Assembly: GCA_033398695.1 (NCBI GenBank)
Contig: CM065806.1
Span: 48,261,001-48,325,000, forward strand
Reading direction: 5' to 3'
Length of the DNA stretch: 64,000 nt
DNA from: Orobanche coerulescens
Lineage: Eukaryota > Streptophyta > Magnoliopsida > Lamiales > Orobanchaceae
Shown here: in pieces, positions 35,251-47,000 of the stretch
Numbering within the stretch: the stretch's first letter is position 1
How the letters are laid out: the number at the start of each line of letters is the position of its first letter
Notes under the pieces: generated by a model
Seen by the model: the letters and a program-made list of their open reading frames with translations, nothing else
Database searches by the model: none
What the model was told of the DNA's origin: nothing
Made by a program: the position numbers and the translations under genes

Positions 35251-36481
35251 GCTCCTCTGCGTTCTGACTGACTCTAGCTCCCGGTTGGTACTTGCAACTG
35301 GCTGTTTAATCAGTAGTTGCTGATTTATGCTCGATTTTCTCACAACTATAACCGAACCATGTGCCTACTAGATTTTTGTGATTGCCTCACTGTGTGTCGC
35401 TCAGTGTCTCTTATGCAATATAATATTTGAAAGTGATCGGTGGGTGAGGACTAGGGTGGTTAGTGACCTAAGAATACTCAAGAACTTCCCGATCACCAGC
35501 TCAAGATAATCAGGACCAGTACTCAGCAAAACATTCGCGTTCCAGATATTGGTACTGTAGCTGGAACAAATACCGATAATGTAACACCCCCAGATTTAAC
35601 CCACAAGGCTAAAGAAAATTTTCGCAAACATTTACAACGCCAAGAGGCCACGACTGATCTTATCTTTAAAATATTCAAGACTTTATAAAATCTATTTATC
35701 AAAACCGTCGTGAAATCTCGTTTTGAAAAGGGCAAGGCCAAACGACCGAAACTCAATAGTTTAGAAAATGATTCCCAAAGTAACTCAAATTACCAGAAAT
35801 GAAAGGTCATTTAAAAATACTCACGCAGCGGAAAAGCCAAACAATTAAAAATACTCTAGCAGCGGAATACAACGACTGATCAGGAAACTCAATACACAAA
35901 TACATGCCCTAGCCAGTATCCTCCGGGAAGCTCATCTCTCCATGACCGCTACAAGCTCGAAAATCCAAGAACCTAAAAAGAAAGCCCACGACGGGTTCAG
36001 CCATAATATCCAACAATGATGTCAATCACATCACATCAATAATTACATACCAATGAGAATACAAAAATAAGAATACGACCAAAGTAATCTTATCGTCATA
36101 ACTTTACCAAAGTTCACATCTCGTATCCTTAACAACATGATAAGCCCATAACCAATCATCTGTACTGTATCTCAAACGGAACCCCAAGGTTCTCAAAGCA
36201 TCATCATAAATCACTGTTACGAAATCTACTAACTTAGTCCAATCTCAATCCATCGGGTGATATCATCACATCTCGACACAATAATCGATTATCCACTAAA
36301 GACAATTACCAAAGGAATACAGAACATACCTCAAGATGCACAATCTCATGACAATCATGTCAGTCTAATCCGAGATCAGATCAAAGCAACATACGAACAC
36401 GGTCCTAACACAAGACCTACAAATGCATACTCACGTGACAACGTCAATATGCTCAAAAAGAATAACAATGTATACTCAATG

Positions 36482-36840
36482 GCAATCCCATGATCTAGCG
36501 CCCTCAGCATAGATCCCAAGATGATCCTACAAGATCAACACGAGGTGGATAACCAATAATATACATACAACAACACATATAAAATCAACGATGCGAATCC
36601 ACATGATTCCATCAACACGACACTGGGTAATCCAATGATCCAGCGCCCTCAGCATAGATCCCAAGATGATCCCGTCGGACCAACACGAGGTGGAAAAACC
36701 CGTCCAATGATCCAGCGCCCTCAGCATAGATCCCAAGATGATCCCGTCGGACCAACACGAGGTGGACATCTGATCCAGCGCCCTCAGCATAGATCACATG
36801 ATCCCATCGGATCAACACAACACAAACAACACAATTATGC
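36482..36840. repeat. ~72-bp minisatellite in Gypsy LTR
   Basis: GCGCCCTCAGCATAGAT recurs at about 36498, 36643, 36715 and 36778, so the period is about 72 bp with a degenerate second unit. Units also hold CCAAGATGATCC and CAACACGAGGTGG. ORFs on both strands here are by-products. Confidence 0.88.
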
Positions 36841-37599
36841 ATACACATATGCAAATCAAAATGTTCATCAACATGAACAACATATGAATCAAAACATGAA
36901 CGACACTATGATGAAACAACTAAGATGACTTCATGCTCAGCAACATGAATGACAACATGCATGATCAACATCATTAACACTAAACCGAATCAAACTAAGA
37001 TACTTGTCCCGAGTCCTTCAGGAGCAATCTCTATGTCAAATCATCACCGACAATTATCCTCAATGCTCGGCGATCCAAACGTACAATGAACTATAGATAC
37101 TCATATCCTCGTCTTTATCACAACATAACCTCGATACCCGAACATACCAATAACCGAGATAAAGCATATACATTATGATTTACCTCCCAGAATCAGAAGA
37201 ACGATATACGATCCAAATACCCAGAGTTCACAATAATAATCATCGCTATATGCATTATAAATGAAATGAAACTGAAACCATTCATTAAATATTATAACTG
37301 AGCAAGTAATAACTTGCCTCGATACCGATCCCACGAAGCTGCTACCGAACATATTGCCTTTGTCTACGAGCTCCTCAACCCCAATCAAAAGCAACACAAC
37401 GGTCGTAATCCACGATCAATTATCGCAACCTAATGCAATAATCAAATGACAACACATCCGATAATAATCAACAACCGACAAACCAACCCATCGAACTCAA
37501 CGGTTCAACAAAACCTCGAATAAAAGCAGTCAGAACAAACCAAATCAATCCATCACGAATTCATAATCACAACACAAAAATACTGCACTGTCTGCCTAC

Positions 37600-37690
37600 T
37601 TAGCGCATGTTAAACGCATAACGTAGCGTGCGCTAAGTTGCTCCCGTTAGCGTGCGCTAGCCAGTAAGCTTAGCGTGCGCTAATGCTGTA
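37600..37690. repeat. Small inverted-repeat array, TAGCGTGCGCTA type
   Basis: Three to four copies of TAGCGTGCGCTA or close variants (TTAGCGCATGTTAA, GTAGCGTGCGCTAAG, TTAGCGTGCGCTAG, TTAGCGTGCGCTAA) in 90 bp, about 700 bp from the main array of the same LTR. No TATA-like motif lies beside this one. Confidence 0.8.
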
Positions 37691-38365
37691 CAGTGGCATG
37701 CATTCCAAGCATCGACTAACATCTTGCAACTACGAATCCGAATGAAGGGAGACTTAAATCTCCATATCTCTTGAAGATAACGACACCATAACTATCACAA
37801 GGATCATATCAATGTCCATATATCAATAACAATATCAACAATCAAACCAACTAGATAACAAGGATCATATCATACTCAATCTGGAATTCAACCTAGTATC
37901 ATGATTCATCTCATCTAAATCGACCAATATAATTACCAAGATTCAGAAATCCATCTTAGATCGGGTTAAACGAATCAACATCCTTATAGTATGAAGAATC
38001 TTAACTAACATCCGAAACTCTTATCAAAATTCCATTGAATCTCATATAACATCATCATATGATTATCCAACATGTCCCTCACATGTAATCATCCAAGAAA
38101 AACGAACCACCATCAAAGGGATACGAAAATTACCTGGATTGGATGAACCAAGAATAAGAACACTTGACTCCATTCCAAGAATCATGAATAACTTGAAGAA
38201 CAAGGCTTGAATCCATGCTCTCCATCTTAATCTTGTTAAAGATCATCATCTCACCATGTTTGGGAACCTCAAGAACCTCCCAAAGCTCTCTCTATCGACT
38301 GAAGGAGAAAGAATGGACTAAATGCATCTCAAAACCCGTCTGTCCCCTTATATAATAAACATTAC

Positions 38366-39015
38366 TAGCGCGCGCTACTCTCATAAAATAGCGTGCATTA
38401 TTGACCTAGAGTGCGCTAACTGACTTTGTTAGCGTGCGCTATCGCAGCCCAGAGGCCACTGCCTCGCTTCGTAAACTAGCTTACGTGCGTAATGCCCATG
38501 CATTAACGTACGTAAAACATCATGTCTAGCGTACGCAAGTCCTTGCCCTTAGCGTGCGCTATCCGAAGTTGACATACTACAGTATTCACCTACCACTCGT
38601 GCCCCCACATGCCGAAAACATCCGCGATTTCTGGGATTCCTCTGACCGATCTGGAATTAGCGTGCGCTAACCATACGGTTTAGCGTGCGCTAGCCCTACA
38701 TGACAAACACCCGCTGACCTAATCTGGACACGCGTCACAAGTGGCTGGGTCCACTCGCCGAAAGCCAAGATTCCCTGTCGGATGATCTGATATTAGAGTA
38801 CGTTAACCATCCTTGGTAGCATGCGCTAAATGCCGATCAACCCGGGCCTACCTGTCGGCCGCCTTCCGAACCTTTCCCATAATGCCTTACGTACGTTAAG
38901 GATCCTCTTTGGCGTACGTAATGCGAACCTATTAGCGTACGCTAACTGCACCACGTAGCGTGCGCTACTCATACCTCGTAGCGTGCGCTAAGCATATTTC
39001 ATAGCGTGCGCTAAC
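38366..39015. repeat. Main inverted-repeat array of minus-strand Gypsy LTR
   Basis: More than a dozen copies of TAGCGTGCGCTA and relatives (GCGCGCGCTA, TTACGTACGTTAA, TAGCGTACGCTAA), spaced mostly 20-60 bp. Both GCGTGCGC and ACGTACGT cores occur in this one array. It lies directly upstream (minus strand) of the TATA-like motif at 38346-38358. Confidence 0.88.
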
Positions 39016-39272
39016 GTGGCTATACTTAGCCATTTTCAGCTATCCTCGTCCAACATCTCGACATACCAAAAAATGAACATACGGCATACTGAATACATAT
39101 ACTCAACACATTATATCCTCAAATACAATTGTAGACCAAATACGACAATTATACCAATACCGACATCTCAGTCCTTCATTTATTTTATCCATACTGTACA
39201 GATTCCACGCTGTACAACATAACTCGGATAAAATAACATTAAACAATAGGAGTAGAACTTTCGGATATTACA

Positions 39273-40473
39273 GATAAGGACCGAAATAGATAACTCGACA
39301 AAAATCGATAATTTTTCACTAATTTATGCATACCAAACATGTACTTAGCTTGGTGGTTTTTCATTAAATTCTAGTACTCATACGAAACATGTCCTTAACA
39401 TGTTTGTTATGAAAGCTTAAATCTAGCAAGTTATATTTGTTTTTGAACCTATGATGCATTTGTTCTGAGAATGTTATTTTTAGTCGAACTACTAATGGAA
39501 CTATAGAGAATTTGCCTTTCTATTTTGAGACTTAAGTATTTAAGGTTTTCTCCTTTAAACGGAGTTATGTATTAAGGATTCTCTCTATTCATTCATTTGT
39601 GTTTCTGTTCTGATTCTGCAGGTGGTTTTTTTATTTTGGTAGTAGGCTTTTGAGTCTTCTCGAGTAATTTTTGCAACTATTTCGGGCACATAACGATCCC
39701 ACGAACCGAGAATTATCAATTCTCCTACAAGTCGGGTCTTACCAGTTAAGTTCTAAAATACCCAGTAGGCTTACCGATTGTTCTTGGTTTTGACATTGGA
39801 ATCGATACCTTACCGATTATGTCCCGGATATACCCGGTAACATTGTCAGATCTTACCCATTAAGCCAATAACTGTCTCGAATCGGACCCCGATGACAGGC
39901 CTAGCGAGGACAAAACGTTCGAACGTGCAAAGGAACGTTGCTCATTCTGAGCGACATAAGACATAGATCTAGTGCCCTTAGAGCCTCCAGGTGGATGAGA
40001 TGCCCCCACCGATTAGTGTTGGAGTATTGAGGCCTATTAGTGTGCTTCTATTCTTCCCAACAAAGCTAACAAAACATTTAAGCTTCTTAAACTCGATCGC
40101 GGCTTCCACAAGAGTTGATGTCGACTCGTAAGCTAACGCCTAATATTGTCTTAGGTCGCACAATCAAAGCCAGACATATAATGGTGGATTTCTGGGCTCA
40201 TATGCATGTCAAAATGTCGAGTCTTATCTCTTTCTTTGCGAACATGTACTAGCAAATTTCAATTGCTAGCCCTTTCGGGGATGAACATGTTTCATATGTT
40301 CAGATACTGAAGTTTCAGGACAGCAACCACAAGGATGGAATAAAGACGACGGGCTGCCTAAGTATTGGTCACGAGTTGTTCCTTTTGTTCTTGTTATTTC
40401 TTTTCCTTGTTCGTCGTTGTTGTATCCCTAGTACTCGAGTACTACTTTATTCTGTTCATTTGAACTCTTGTAA
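39273..40473. other. Unassigned intergenic DNA
   Basis: About 1.2 kb with no recognisable gene. The first half is AT-rich. At 39690-39900 several short ACCGAT, CCGGTAA and TTACC words recur. At about 40260-40470 a plus-strand stretch looks like a 3' end of some transcript (T-rich, then AACTCTTGTAATAAACC). It may be an old LTR element, but I see no pol motif. Confidence 0.4.
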
Positions 40474-41634
40474 TAAACCAAACCAAACCAAACATACCCA
40501 GTATATCCCGCTCAGAGCAGGGTCTGGGGAGGGTAAGATGTACGCAGACCATGCCCCTACTTATTACGGTAGGGAGGCTGTTTCCGTGAAGACCCCCAGC
40601 TTAGTGCACAGCATAATCTTGTGTGATAAATACAAAGGAAAACATATGATTCGAAAAAGCTCGAGGCCATACCTGAGCCCATGGCTTGATCCACATGGGA
40701 CTTACCTAAGCGGAATTTGGCTACTTCACCCCCGATGAATGCTGCTCTAACAAAAGAGAGGTTGGCTCTGCGCACAGCTCCCTGTAAAAAATACACCACA
40801 CGCAAAGACAATAGGATAAAATATACAATAAAAGTAAAAATGCAAAGCTCTAGGTCAAAGCTAACCGAGACAACCCAACCATGAGGCTCTCAACTACAAC
40901 ACAGATCCCTACAAAAGAATCCACAACTCTGATCTGGCGCCTCCAAGCGCACCTATCAACAGTCATGGTCTCGGAAAGGTTTAAGGCCTTCAAATCTAAT
41001 CTCAGTTGCTCCTCTCACGTCCTCCTCGGTCTGCCTCTCCTCCTCTCCCAGACAACCAATAAACTCTCGACCCTCCTCACCGGAGCAGATGCCTGCCTCC
41101 TGCGGACGTGGCCAAACCATCTCAATCTCCCTTCCCTAACTTTCGCTGAAATGGGCGCCACTTCCAGCGCGTTCCTGAAAACCCCGTTCGCAATTCTATC
41201 TAACATTGTGCGACCACACGACCAACGTAACATTCTCATTTCAGCCACTTCTAACTTTCTCTCAAGCGACTTCTTCATCGCCCAACATTCAGAGCCATAC
41301 AACATTGCAGGCCGGATTGCCGCTCTATAGAATTTACCCTTCAACTTTAGAGGGACTTTCTTGTCGCAGAGGACTCCTGTCGCTGCTCTCCACCTTAGCC
41401 ACACCGCCTTGATGCGATGCGTGACATCATCTTCACACTCACCTTCCTTCTGAATGATCGAACCCAAATACTTGAACTTATCCGTACGGGGTACGATCTG
41501 ATCCGCAATCATTACCTCAACATCTTCCCGTTGGCCTCACCACTAAAGTTACACCAGAGATACTCGGTCTTAGACCGGCTCACACGCAAGCCCTGGGATT
41601 CTAACTTATCCCTCCAAAGCTCCAACTTCGATTA
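40474..41634 (-). mobile_element. RTE-type LINE, 5'-truncated, minus strand
   Basis: The minus strand at 41015-41512 reads an open C-terminal RT region (FKYLGSIIQKEGECEDDV, YGSECWAMKKSLERKLEVAEMRMLRW, LRWFGHVRRR), preceded by [18 protein letters not shown] at about 41540-41620. This is the end of a plant RTE LINE RT. The 3' UTR has the well-known segment around AGCAGGGTCTGGGGAGGGTA (40517-40536, plus strand). It ends in TTTGG repeats (minus strand) at 40474-40492. The 5' end is truncated at about 41634. Confidence 0.85.
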
Positions 41635-41711
41635 GTCATCAATTAGGAATCGAGAAACCACAAAAACCCGGTCGGTTTGCGGCGATCCGGTTCCACGGCG
41701 GTTTCTAGTTC
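41633..41711 (+). repeat. Fragment of hAT-like element
   Basis: 79 bp around TTAGGAATCGAGAAACC, AAAACCCGGTCGG and GCGATCCGGTTCCAC match 42940-43018 inside the hAT element downstream, in the same orientation. It starts exactly where the LINE relic ends. Confidence 0.8.
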
Positions 41712-42409
41712 ATGATGTATTTGGGGACTTATACGTTGTGGTGGTGAAGAATTTCCTGTGTATTATTTATTGATGGAAGTATTAATGTGTGTATGTTGTG
41801 AATGATTAATGTTATCTGGTAAATTTTTTAAAAAAGAAAGATTTATTGCATTGTTATATGCCTAGAATAAGTATTACACCTATTATAATAAAAATCCAAT
41901 TATTCTCCACAGTTTTCATCATAAATAAAAACAATCCAAATAAATAAGGAAACTAAATAATAAAATTCCTTTTATAAATTACATTCTGACTATTCTCTTC
42001 TATTCCCAGCATAGGTCCTGAACACAAAGTTCAATAAAATTCTATGGCTCTGGCATCCTTATAGCAATAGTTAAAGTTACAATGGATTTTCTTTTTTATT
42101 ATTCAACAAATGTCATTTTCATATTCATAATTTGTCTTTTTTTATTATTACATGCAAAATAAAAATGCATATGATGAATGTACAAATAATGATGAATATC
42201 AAAATAATAATATTTTTATATTTATCACTTGACATTTTCATATTTGTTTAAATACATAATACATGATAAACTCAAGTGTACGATATAAAATCGGCGCTAG
42301 ATTTGTTGTGTCCCATGAATTACTCTAACCAATAATGAATCGTCTTAGGAGGGTTTTTATAGTAAGTTCTCCAGAAATCTCTGTACATTGTGGTATGTTT
42401 GGTTCAAAT
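41712..42409. other. AT-rich intergenic DNA
   Basis: About 700 bp, AT-rich with homopolymer runs. I see no gene, no terminal repeats and no similarity to the rest of the window, except that its last ~15 bp may belong to an older MITE split by the next element. Confidence 0.4.
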
Positions 42410-43108
42410 TAGAGTTGGGATTTTAAAACCGAGAAACTGCGGTTTTGCTTTGAACCGATGGTTTCTTAGCGGCTCGGTTCGGTTCAGCAAGTCAATGACA
42501 GATCAATTTGGGCGGTACAATTTTAGAATATACCGGTTCGATCCGGTTTTGGTTTAGGAAAGTAAGAACTACTATGAACCGTAAAAACTGAGTGTTTTAC
42601 TATGTACTAGTATACTGCAAGAACTGGGAGTTATTCTGCAATGTATATTACATAGTGACTGTGATCAAATTTTAAACTTTTTGCTTGATTTAAGTTGGTT
42701 TTTGTTGTTGGGACAATTTATTAAACTATTTGAGACATTTTGCTGAGCAAGCAGAGGCATTTTGCTGTTGTTTGGGTGGTTTTTGCTAGAATGATGTTGA
42801 ATTTTGACTCAAGTTTACAAACTTTTGTTCCTTAACTTCATTCGAGCCTTAAGATTGCAGTATGTTTTTATGATATGGCTAAATGTGATGATCGAAACAT
42901 AGAAAATAGTGCTGAAAACAGGATTTTTTTGTTGGATTTAGTCATCGATTAGGAATCGAGAAACCGTAAAAACCCGGTCGGTTTGCGGCGATCCGGTTCC
43001 ACTGCGGTTTCTAGTTCTCAAAGTTACAAAATCGAACTGCAAAATTACAGTTTCGTTCTGTTTCAGTTTAGAGAATTTTTCCTACCCAAACTGAGAATTC
43101 CAGGCCTA
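42410..43108. mobile_element. Nonautonomous hAT-type element (699 bp)
   Basis: The 8-bp duplication GTTCAAAT (42402-42409 and 43109-43116) is perfect. The termini are TAGAGTTGGGATTTT and, at the far end, the reverse complement of TAGGCCTGGAATTCTC, a short imperfect inverted repeat. Subterminal zones hold CGGTTTCT, CCGGTT and GGTTCGGTTC-like words, as is common in hAT elements. No transposase is seen. Confidence 0.8.
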
Positions 43109-43116
43109 GTTCAAAT

Positions 43117-43560
43117 GAGGAAAATAAAGTACAGGTTTATCGAATGAAGGGAAATGGAGGAGAAGGGGATGTAAAATATATTTAACTTGTTTGGAAGGAT
43201 CATGTAGGAGGAAATGGAAGAGAAGTAGAAACATATTGTTCGGTAAAGAAAAGGGAAGTGAGGAAATTAACTAAATTAAATCATTATACCTTAATATATT
43301 TATTTTTTATATTTTATATCAAAAATGAAGTAAGAATATTTAAATAATTATGTAATTAGATTTGCCTTCACCTCTAAATCCCTTTAATATTGAAGAAAAA
43401 AATAAATAAAGCAAGTGTGGAAAAATAAATTAAAAATTTTAATTCCCTCATCTCTATTTTTATTAAACAAATAGAAAGTTTTAATTAAAATCCCTTCCCT
43501 CCCCTCCAAATCCCCTAAACCAAACAACCAACCTCTTGAGGATTACCTCTCCGAATTTTA
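43117..43560. repeat. Possible older MITE, imperfect inverted arms
   Basis: Purine-rich GGGAAATGGAGGAGAAGGGG at the left faces pyrimidine-rich CCCTTCCCTCCCCTCCAAAT at the right, near 43150 and 43490. TATGTTTGGTT just left of the hAT element (42395-42405) faces AACCAAACAACC at about 43518-43529. If real, the hAT element was inserted into this older MITE. No target duplication was found. Confidence 0.35.
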
Positions 43561-43679
43561 TTTTTTTAATAGGAGAAATAATTTACCAACAACCCCACAT
43601 ATCAACACCCGTCAACACTCTGCTTTGCAAAGATTGTATTGTATATTTTATAAATATTTTATTATAATATTAAATAATA

Positions 43680-43929
43680 CTCCCTCCGTCCCAGCAAAAG
43701 GTTAACAGAGGGTGTACATTTGGTGTATTTTGGGTAATAATTGGTATAAGTAATGATGATTAAATGTGCGATGAAGATTAAAAAGTAAAAAGTATTGATG
43801 ATGAATGAGTGGTGGAGATTAAAAAGTAAAAAATGATTGTTTGATTTGATTGTAAAAAGTGATATATGTAAATTTAATAAATGGACTACTTTTTGATAGA
43901 AATGTAAACTTTGGGCGGGACGAAGGTAG
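43680..43929. mobile_element. Stowaway-type MITE (250 bp)
   Basis: The terminal inverted repeats are CTCCCTCCGTCCC and, at the other end, the reverse complement of CTACCTTCGTCCC; both are flanked by TA (43678-43679 and 43930-43931). TIR sequence, size and TA duplication are those of Stowaway (Tc1/mariner) MITEs. It ends about 160 bp before the APS1 start codon. Confidence 0.92.
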
Positions 43930-43931
43930 TA

Positions 43932-44090
43932 TTATTTAAAGCTATATTATTTTTAAGAAAGCAAGGTGTTGCCAGTTGAGGATGAGGCATGTATCATACC
44001 ACTGTCAGCATCTAAACACAGCTCACTCGCTCTTCAATACTTGGGAAAAAAAAAAAAAAACTGTCCCACTGTCTTAATTTCGCCTGGGCA
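43932..44090 (+). promoter_or_regulatory. Proximal promoter and 5' UTR of APS1
   Basis: A TATA-like CTATATTATTT lies at about 43942-43952, and a 5' UTR would follow. It contains CTCACTCGCTCTTC and a run of about 15 A at 44045-44060. The Stowaway MITE borders it on the left. No transcription start was determined. Confidence 0.4.
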
Positions 44091-47000
44091 ATGGCTGCCA
44101 CCACAGGATTAAAGCTTGCTCCCAACCCAACCGCCGTTGCTAACTGGAGAAATGGCAATTCAACGTCGTCTAGGCGACTCTCTTTTGCGGCGTCCAACGT
44201 GGCCGGCGAGAGCATCACGTCGTCTCGGAAACTTCGACTGAGACGGCGTCGTTATGGAGCTAACTTGAAGCGCCGAAGTCCGTTCATCGTATCTCCGAAG
44301 GCAGTGTCCGACTCGCAGAATTCACAAACGTGCCTTGATCCTGACGCCAGCAGTGTACATAAAAATTCATCTTGCTTTGCTCGACTTATTTATATTAATT
44401 TCAAAGTTGCGCCAAATGCATGTTTTACGAGTACATATGCCTTTCTGTATATGTGCAGTTTACAATTTGCTTTCCTTTTCCGTATGTATCTGATTGTGTG
44501 TGGAACTGGGTATTTTTTGGGCTATTAGGTTAGTTTTTTCTTTTTGAGCGTGTATAAGTTTTTTGTGCAGTGAAGATAATATACAATTTTGGGGATCTGA
44601 GTCTGTAGCATTGCAATTGGTTATGTTAAAGCTTTGTCTCAAATCCCGGATTTTCTCTCTCGGTACATAACAAAATTTAGATTATATGACGTTTAAATGA
44701 AGGAGACGTGTTGCACGTGTAATTTTCACTATTTTAAATTTTCCTTCAAATTAAATAAAGATCGGTTTGTTTGCTTTTAGCAACAGCAATGTCCTTTTGC
44801 GAAGTGTACATATTTGCTATTTGGAGCTAATTAGAGCCGGATGATGTGCTCTGCTACTTGGTTAAGCTTTCTCAGATTAGTAGTAGTAGGTCCTGATTAA
44901 AAGAGAGTGGTCATGTTGTCTTGATACATAAATTAGAATGCCATCATCTAATTATAAGTTATGATAGTAATGTAGTTACAGATTAAACCGAAATTGGATG
45001 GAGTGAATAAAAAAGTTGTATGCATTTAGTTACTGGGTTAATCTTGTCTATGAGGGGTTAAGAATACCTCTGTCTAGATTTTAAGTTCTTTTGCTCTATC
45101 CATTTCGTTTAACTCGAATGGACAATTAACATGATTGTGTCCTGTGTTGTAGAAATTATAGGTCCGCTGCATCTAATGACTGCCTTTTTCTTGCATATAA
45201 TCAAGTAAAGCCATAACATATGATCTTTCCGGTCCTCTGCAGAGTGTCTTGGGCATTATTCTTGGTGGAGGAGCTGGCACTCGACTTTATCCTCTTACGA
45301 AGAAGAGGGCAAAGCCAGCTGTTCCTCTTGGAGCAAATTATCGGCTGATTGATATTCCTGTGAGCAATTGCTTGAACAGTAACATATCAAAGATTTATGT
45401 ACTCACGCAATTCAATTCTGCATCCCTCAATCGCCACCTTTCAAGGGCATATGCCAGCAACATGGGAGGTTACAAGAATGAAGGTTTCGTTGAGGTTCTT
45501 GCAGCTCAGCAAAGTCCAGAAAATCCCAATTGGTTCCAGGTTCTTATTGTTGTTACCACTATTCTTAGTGTATGCAACTTAAGATGAGTTTGGAGTACGT
45601 ATACAATGTTCATGCTTTACATACAATTGCTAAAACTTTTGAAGCTGCTTTTATTTGAACTCAGGTGTATATATTATGGTCAATGTTAAACATATCTTAC
45701 ATTCAGTTACTTGACACTATTAAAGTCATTTTATCTTTAGGGTACAGCTGATGCAGTAAGGCAATATTTATGGTTGTTTGAAGAGCATAATATTCTTGAG
45801 TTCTTAGTTCTTGCTGGAGACCATTTGTACAGAATGGACTATGAGAGGTTTATTCAGGCACATAGAGAAACAGATGCTGATATTACTGTCGCTGCACTGC
45901 CTATGGATGAAAAGCGTGCCACAGCATTTGGTCTGATGAAGATTGACGATGAAGGACGCATCACTGAATTTGCTGAGAAACCAAAGGGAGAACAACTGAA
46001 AGCTATGAAGGTGGATGTGCTAAATAGTGAATACATGAGAAGTTAATAACTAATCAATGAGATTAGCATCTCACTTTATTTTTCCTGTTGGTTACTTTGC
46101 TAAGGTCGATACTACCATATTGGGTCTTGATGATAAGAGAGCAAAGGACATGCCTTACATTGCGAGTATGGGAATATATGTCGTTAGCAAAGATGTGATG
46201 TTAAATCTTCTCAGGGACGAGTTTCCTGCGGCCAATGATTTTGGTAGTGAAGTTATTCCTGGAGCTACTTCCATGGGACTAAGAGTATGTTACTGTCACT
46301 TGGTCTAGTACTCCATTTTCTTATTATAGTACAATCATGCAAAAGATGGGGAGCCTTGACACACCGGTTGAGGTGTTCCCGTGTGACCTTGAGGTCACGG
46401 GTTCCTGGAAGCAGCCTGCCTCTTGCATTTATGCAGGGTAAGGTGGCCTACATTTCACCATTGTGGTGCTTTGTGCACCGGGCTGCCCTTTTAGTACAAT
46501 CATGCAAAAAATATGCATGCCAAAAATCTGTTGTATAGTATCTGCAAAATAATTTGCTGCAATGTAATGCTATAAAATAATTATCTCGACTCATCACTAT
46601 CTCATAATATTTTCCATGTAACAATATTTCCATGTAACTTGAAAAACCTATGTTGATGGTTTTGGAATTTCATCTCATTTCTCCGTCGTATGAAGGTTGC
46701 GACAAAAAGGGAATCATAAAGTGTTGCTACTTTGTTTTTTGCATGAATTATAGTATTAACTATTTGAGACAATTAATTGGTGGCGCTATAATCTTCATAT
46801 TAAAGTGCAGTTGATGATGATGATGTAATGCTTTTGGGCAGTGTCCAATGCTTAATCTTGATAGGAGATTTAGTGCTGGACTTCATGAAATTATCTTTTC
46901 TTTTAGCATTTTTTTGAGCATTTTTTTTGTTTATGTTCTTGGTTACAAAATTGCTTTAATTTTCTATATATAGGTGCAAGCTTACTTGTTTGATGGCTAT

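Larger units (their letters stand above)
28822..39272 (-). mobile_element. Decayed Gypsy LTR retrotransposon, minus strand, with nested elements
   Basis: A pol relic (31968-35220) with protease, RT, RNase H, integrase order, the Gypsy order, is flanked by two long LTR-like regions. Both have the same promoter-side end (plus strand GGATATTACA at 30534-30543 and 39263-39272) and both have inverted-repeat arrays. The integrase is broken at 31968 by a truncated Copia LTR and at 32693 by a hAT MITE. Gag is almost wholly missing. No matching target duplication was found (TTGCT on the left, GATAA on the right), and the LTR lengths differ greatly, so the two may come from different elements. Confidence 0.7.
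35580..39272 (-). repeat. Gypsy 5' LTR or compound LTR (minus strand)
   Basis: The left end TGTAACACCCCC is the reverse complement of the GGGGGTGTTACA end shared by the plus-strand Gypsy LTRs at 56911 and 63227. The right end is GGATATTACA. A minus-strand TATA-like motif (plus-strand CCTTATATAATAA, 38346-38358) borders the array at 38366-39015. At 3.7 kb it is longer than the other LTRs here, and it contains a second small array (37600-37690) and a minisatellite, so it may be two LTRs nested or fused. No gene is seen. Confidence 0.65.

Noticed and set aside
36527..36928. Repetitive ORFs with RALDHW or QRPQHRS units
   Set aside because: Translation of the 72-bp minisatellite; both strands are open, and the place is an LTR.
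45854..46036. Minus-strand ORFs over APS1 exon 3
   Set aside because: Antisense shadows of a well-supported exon.
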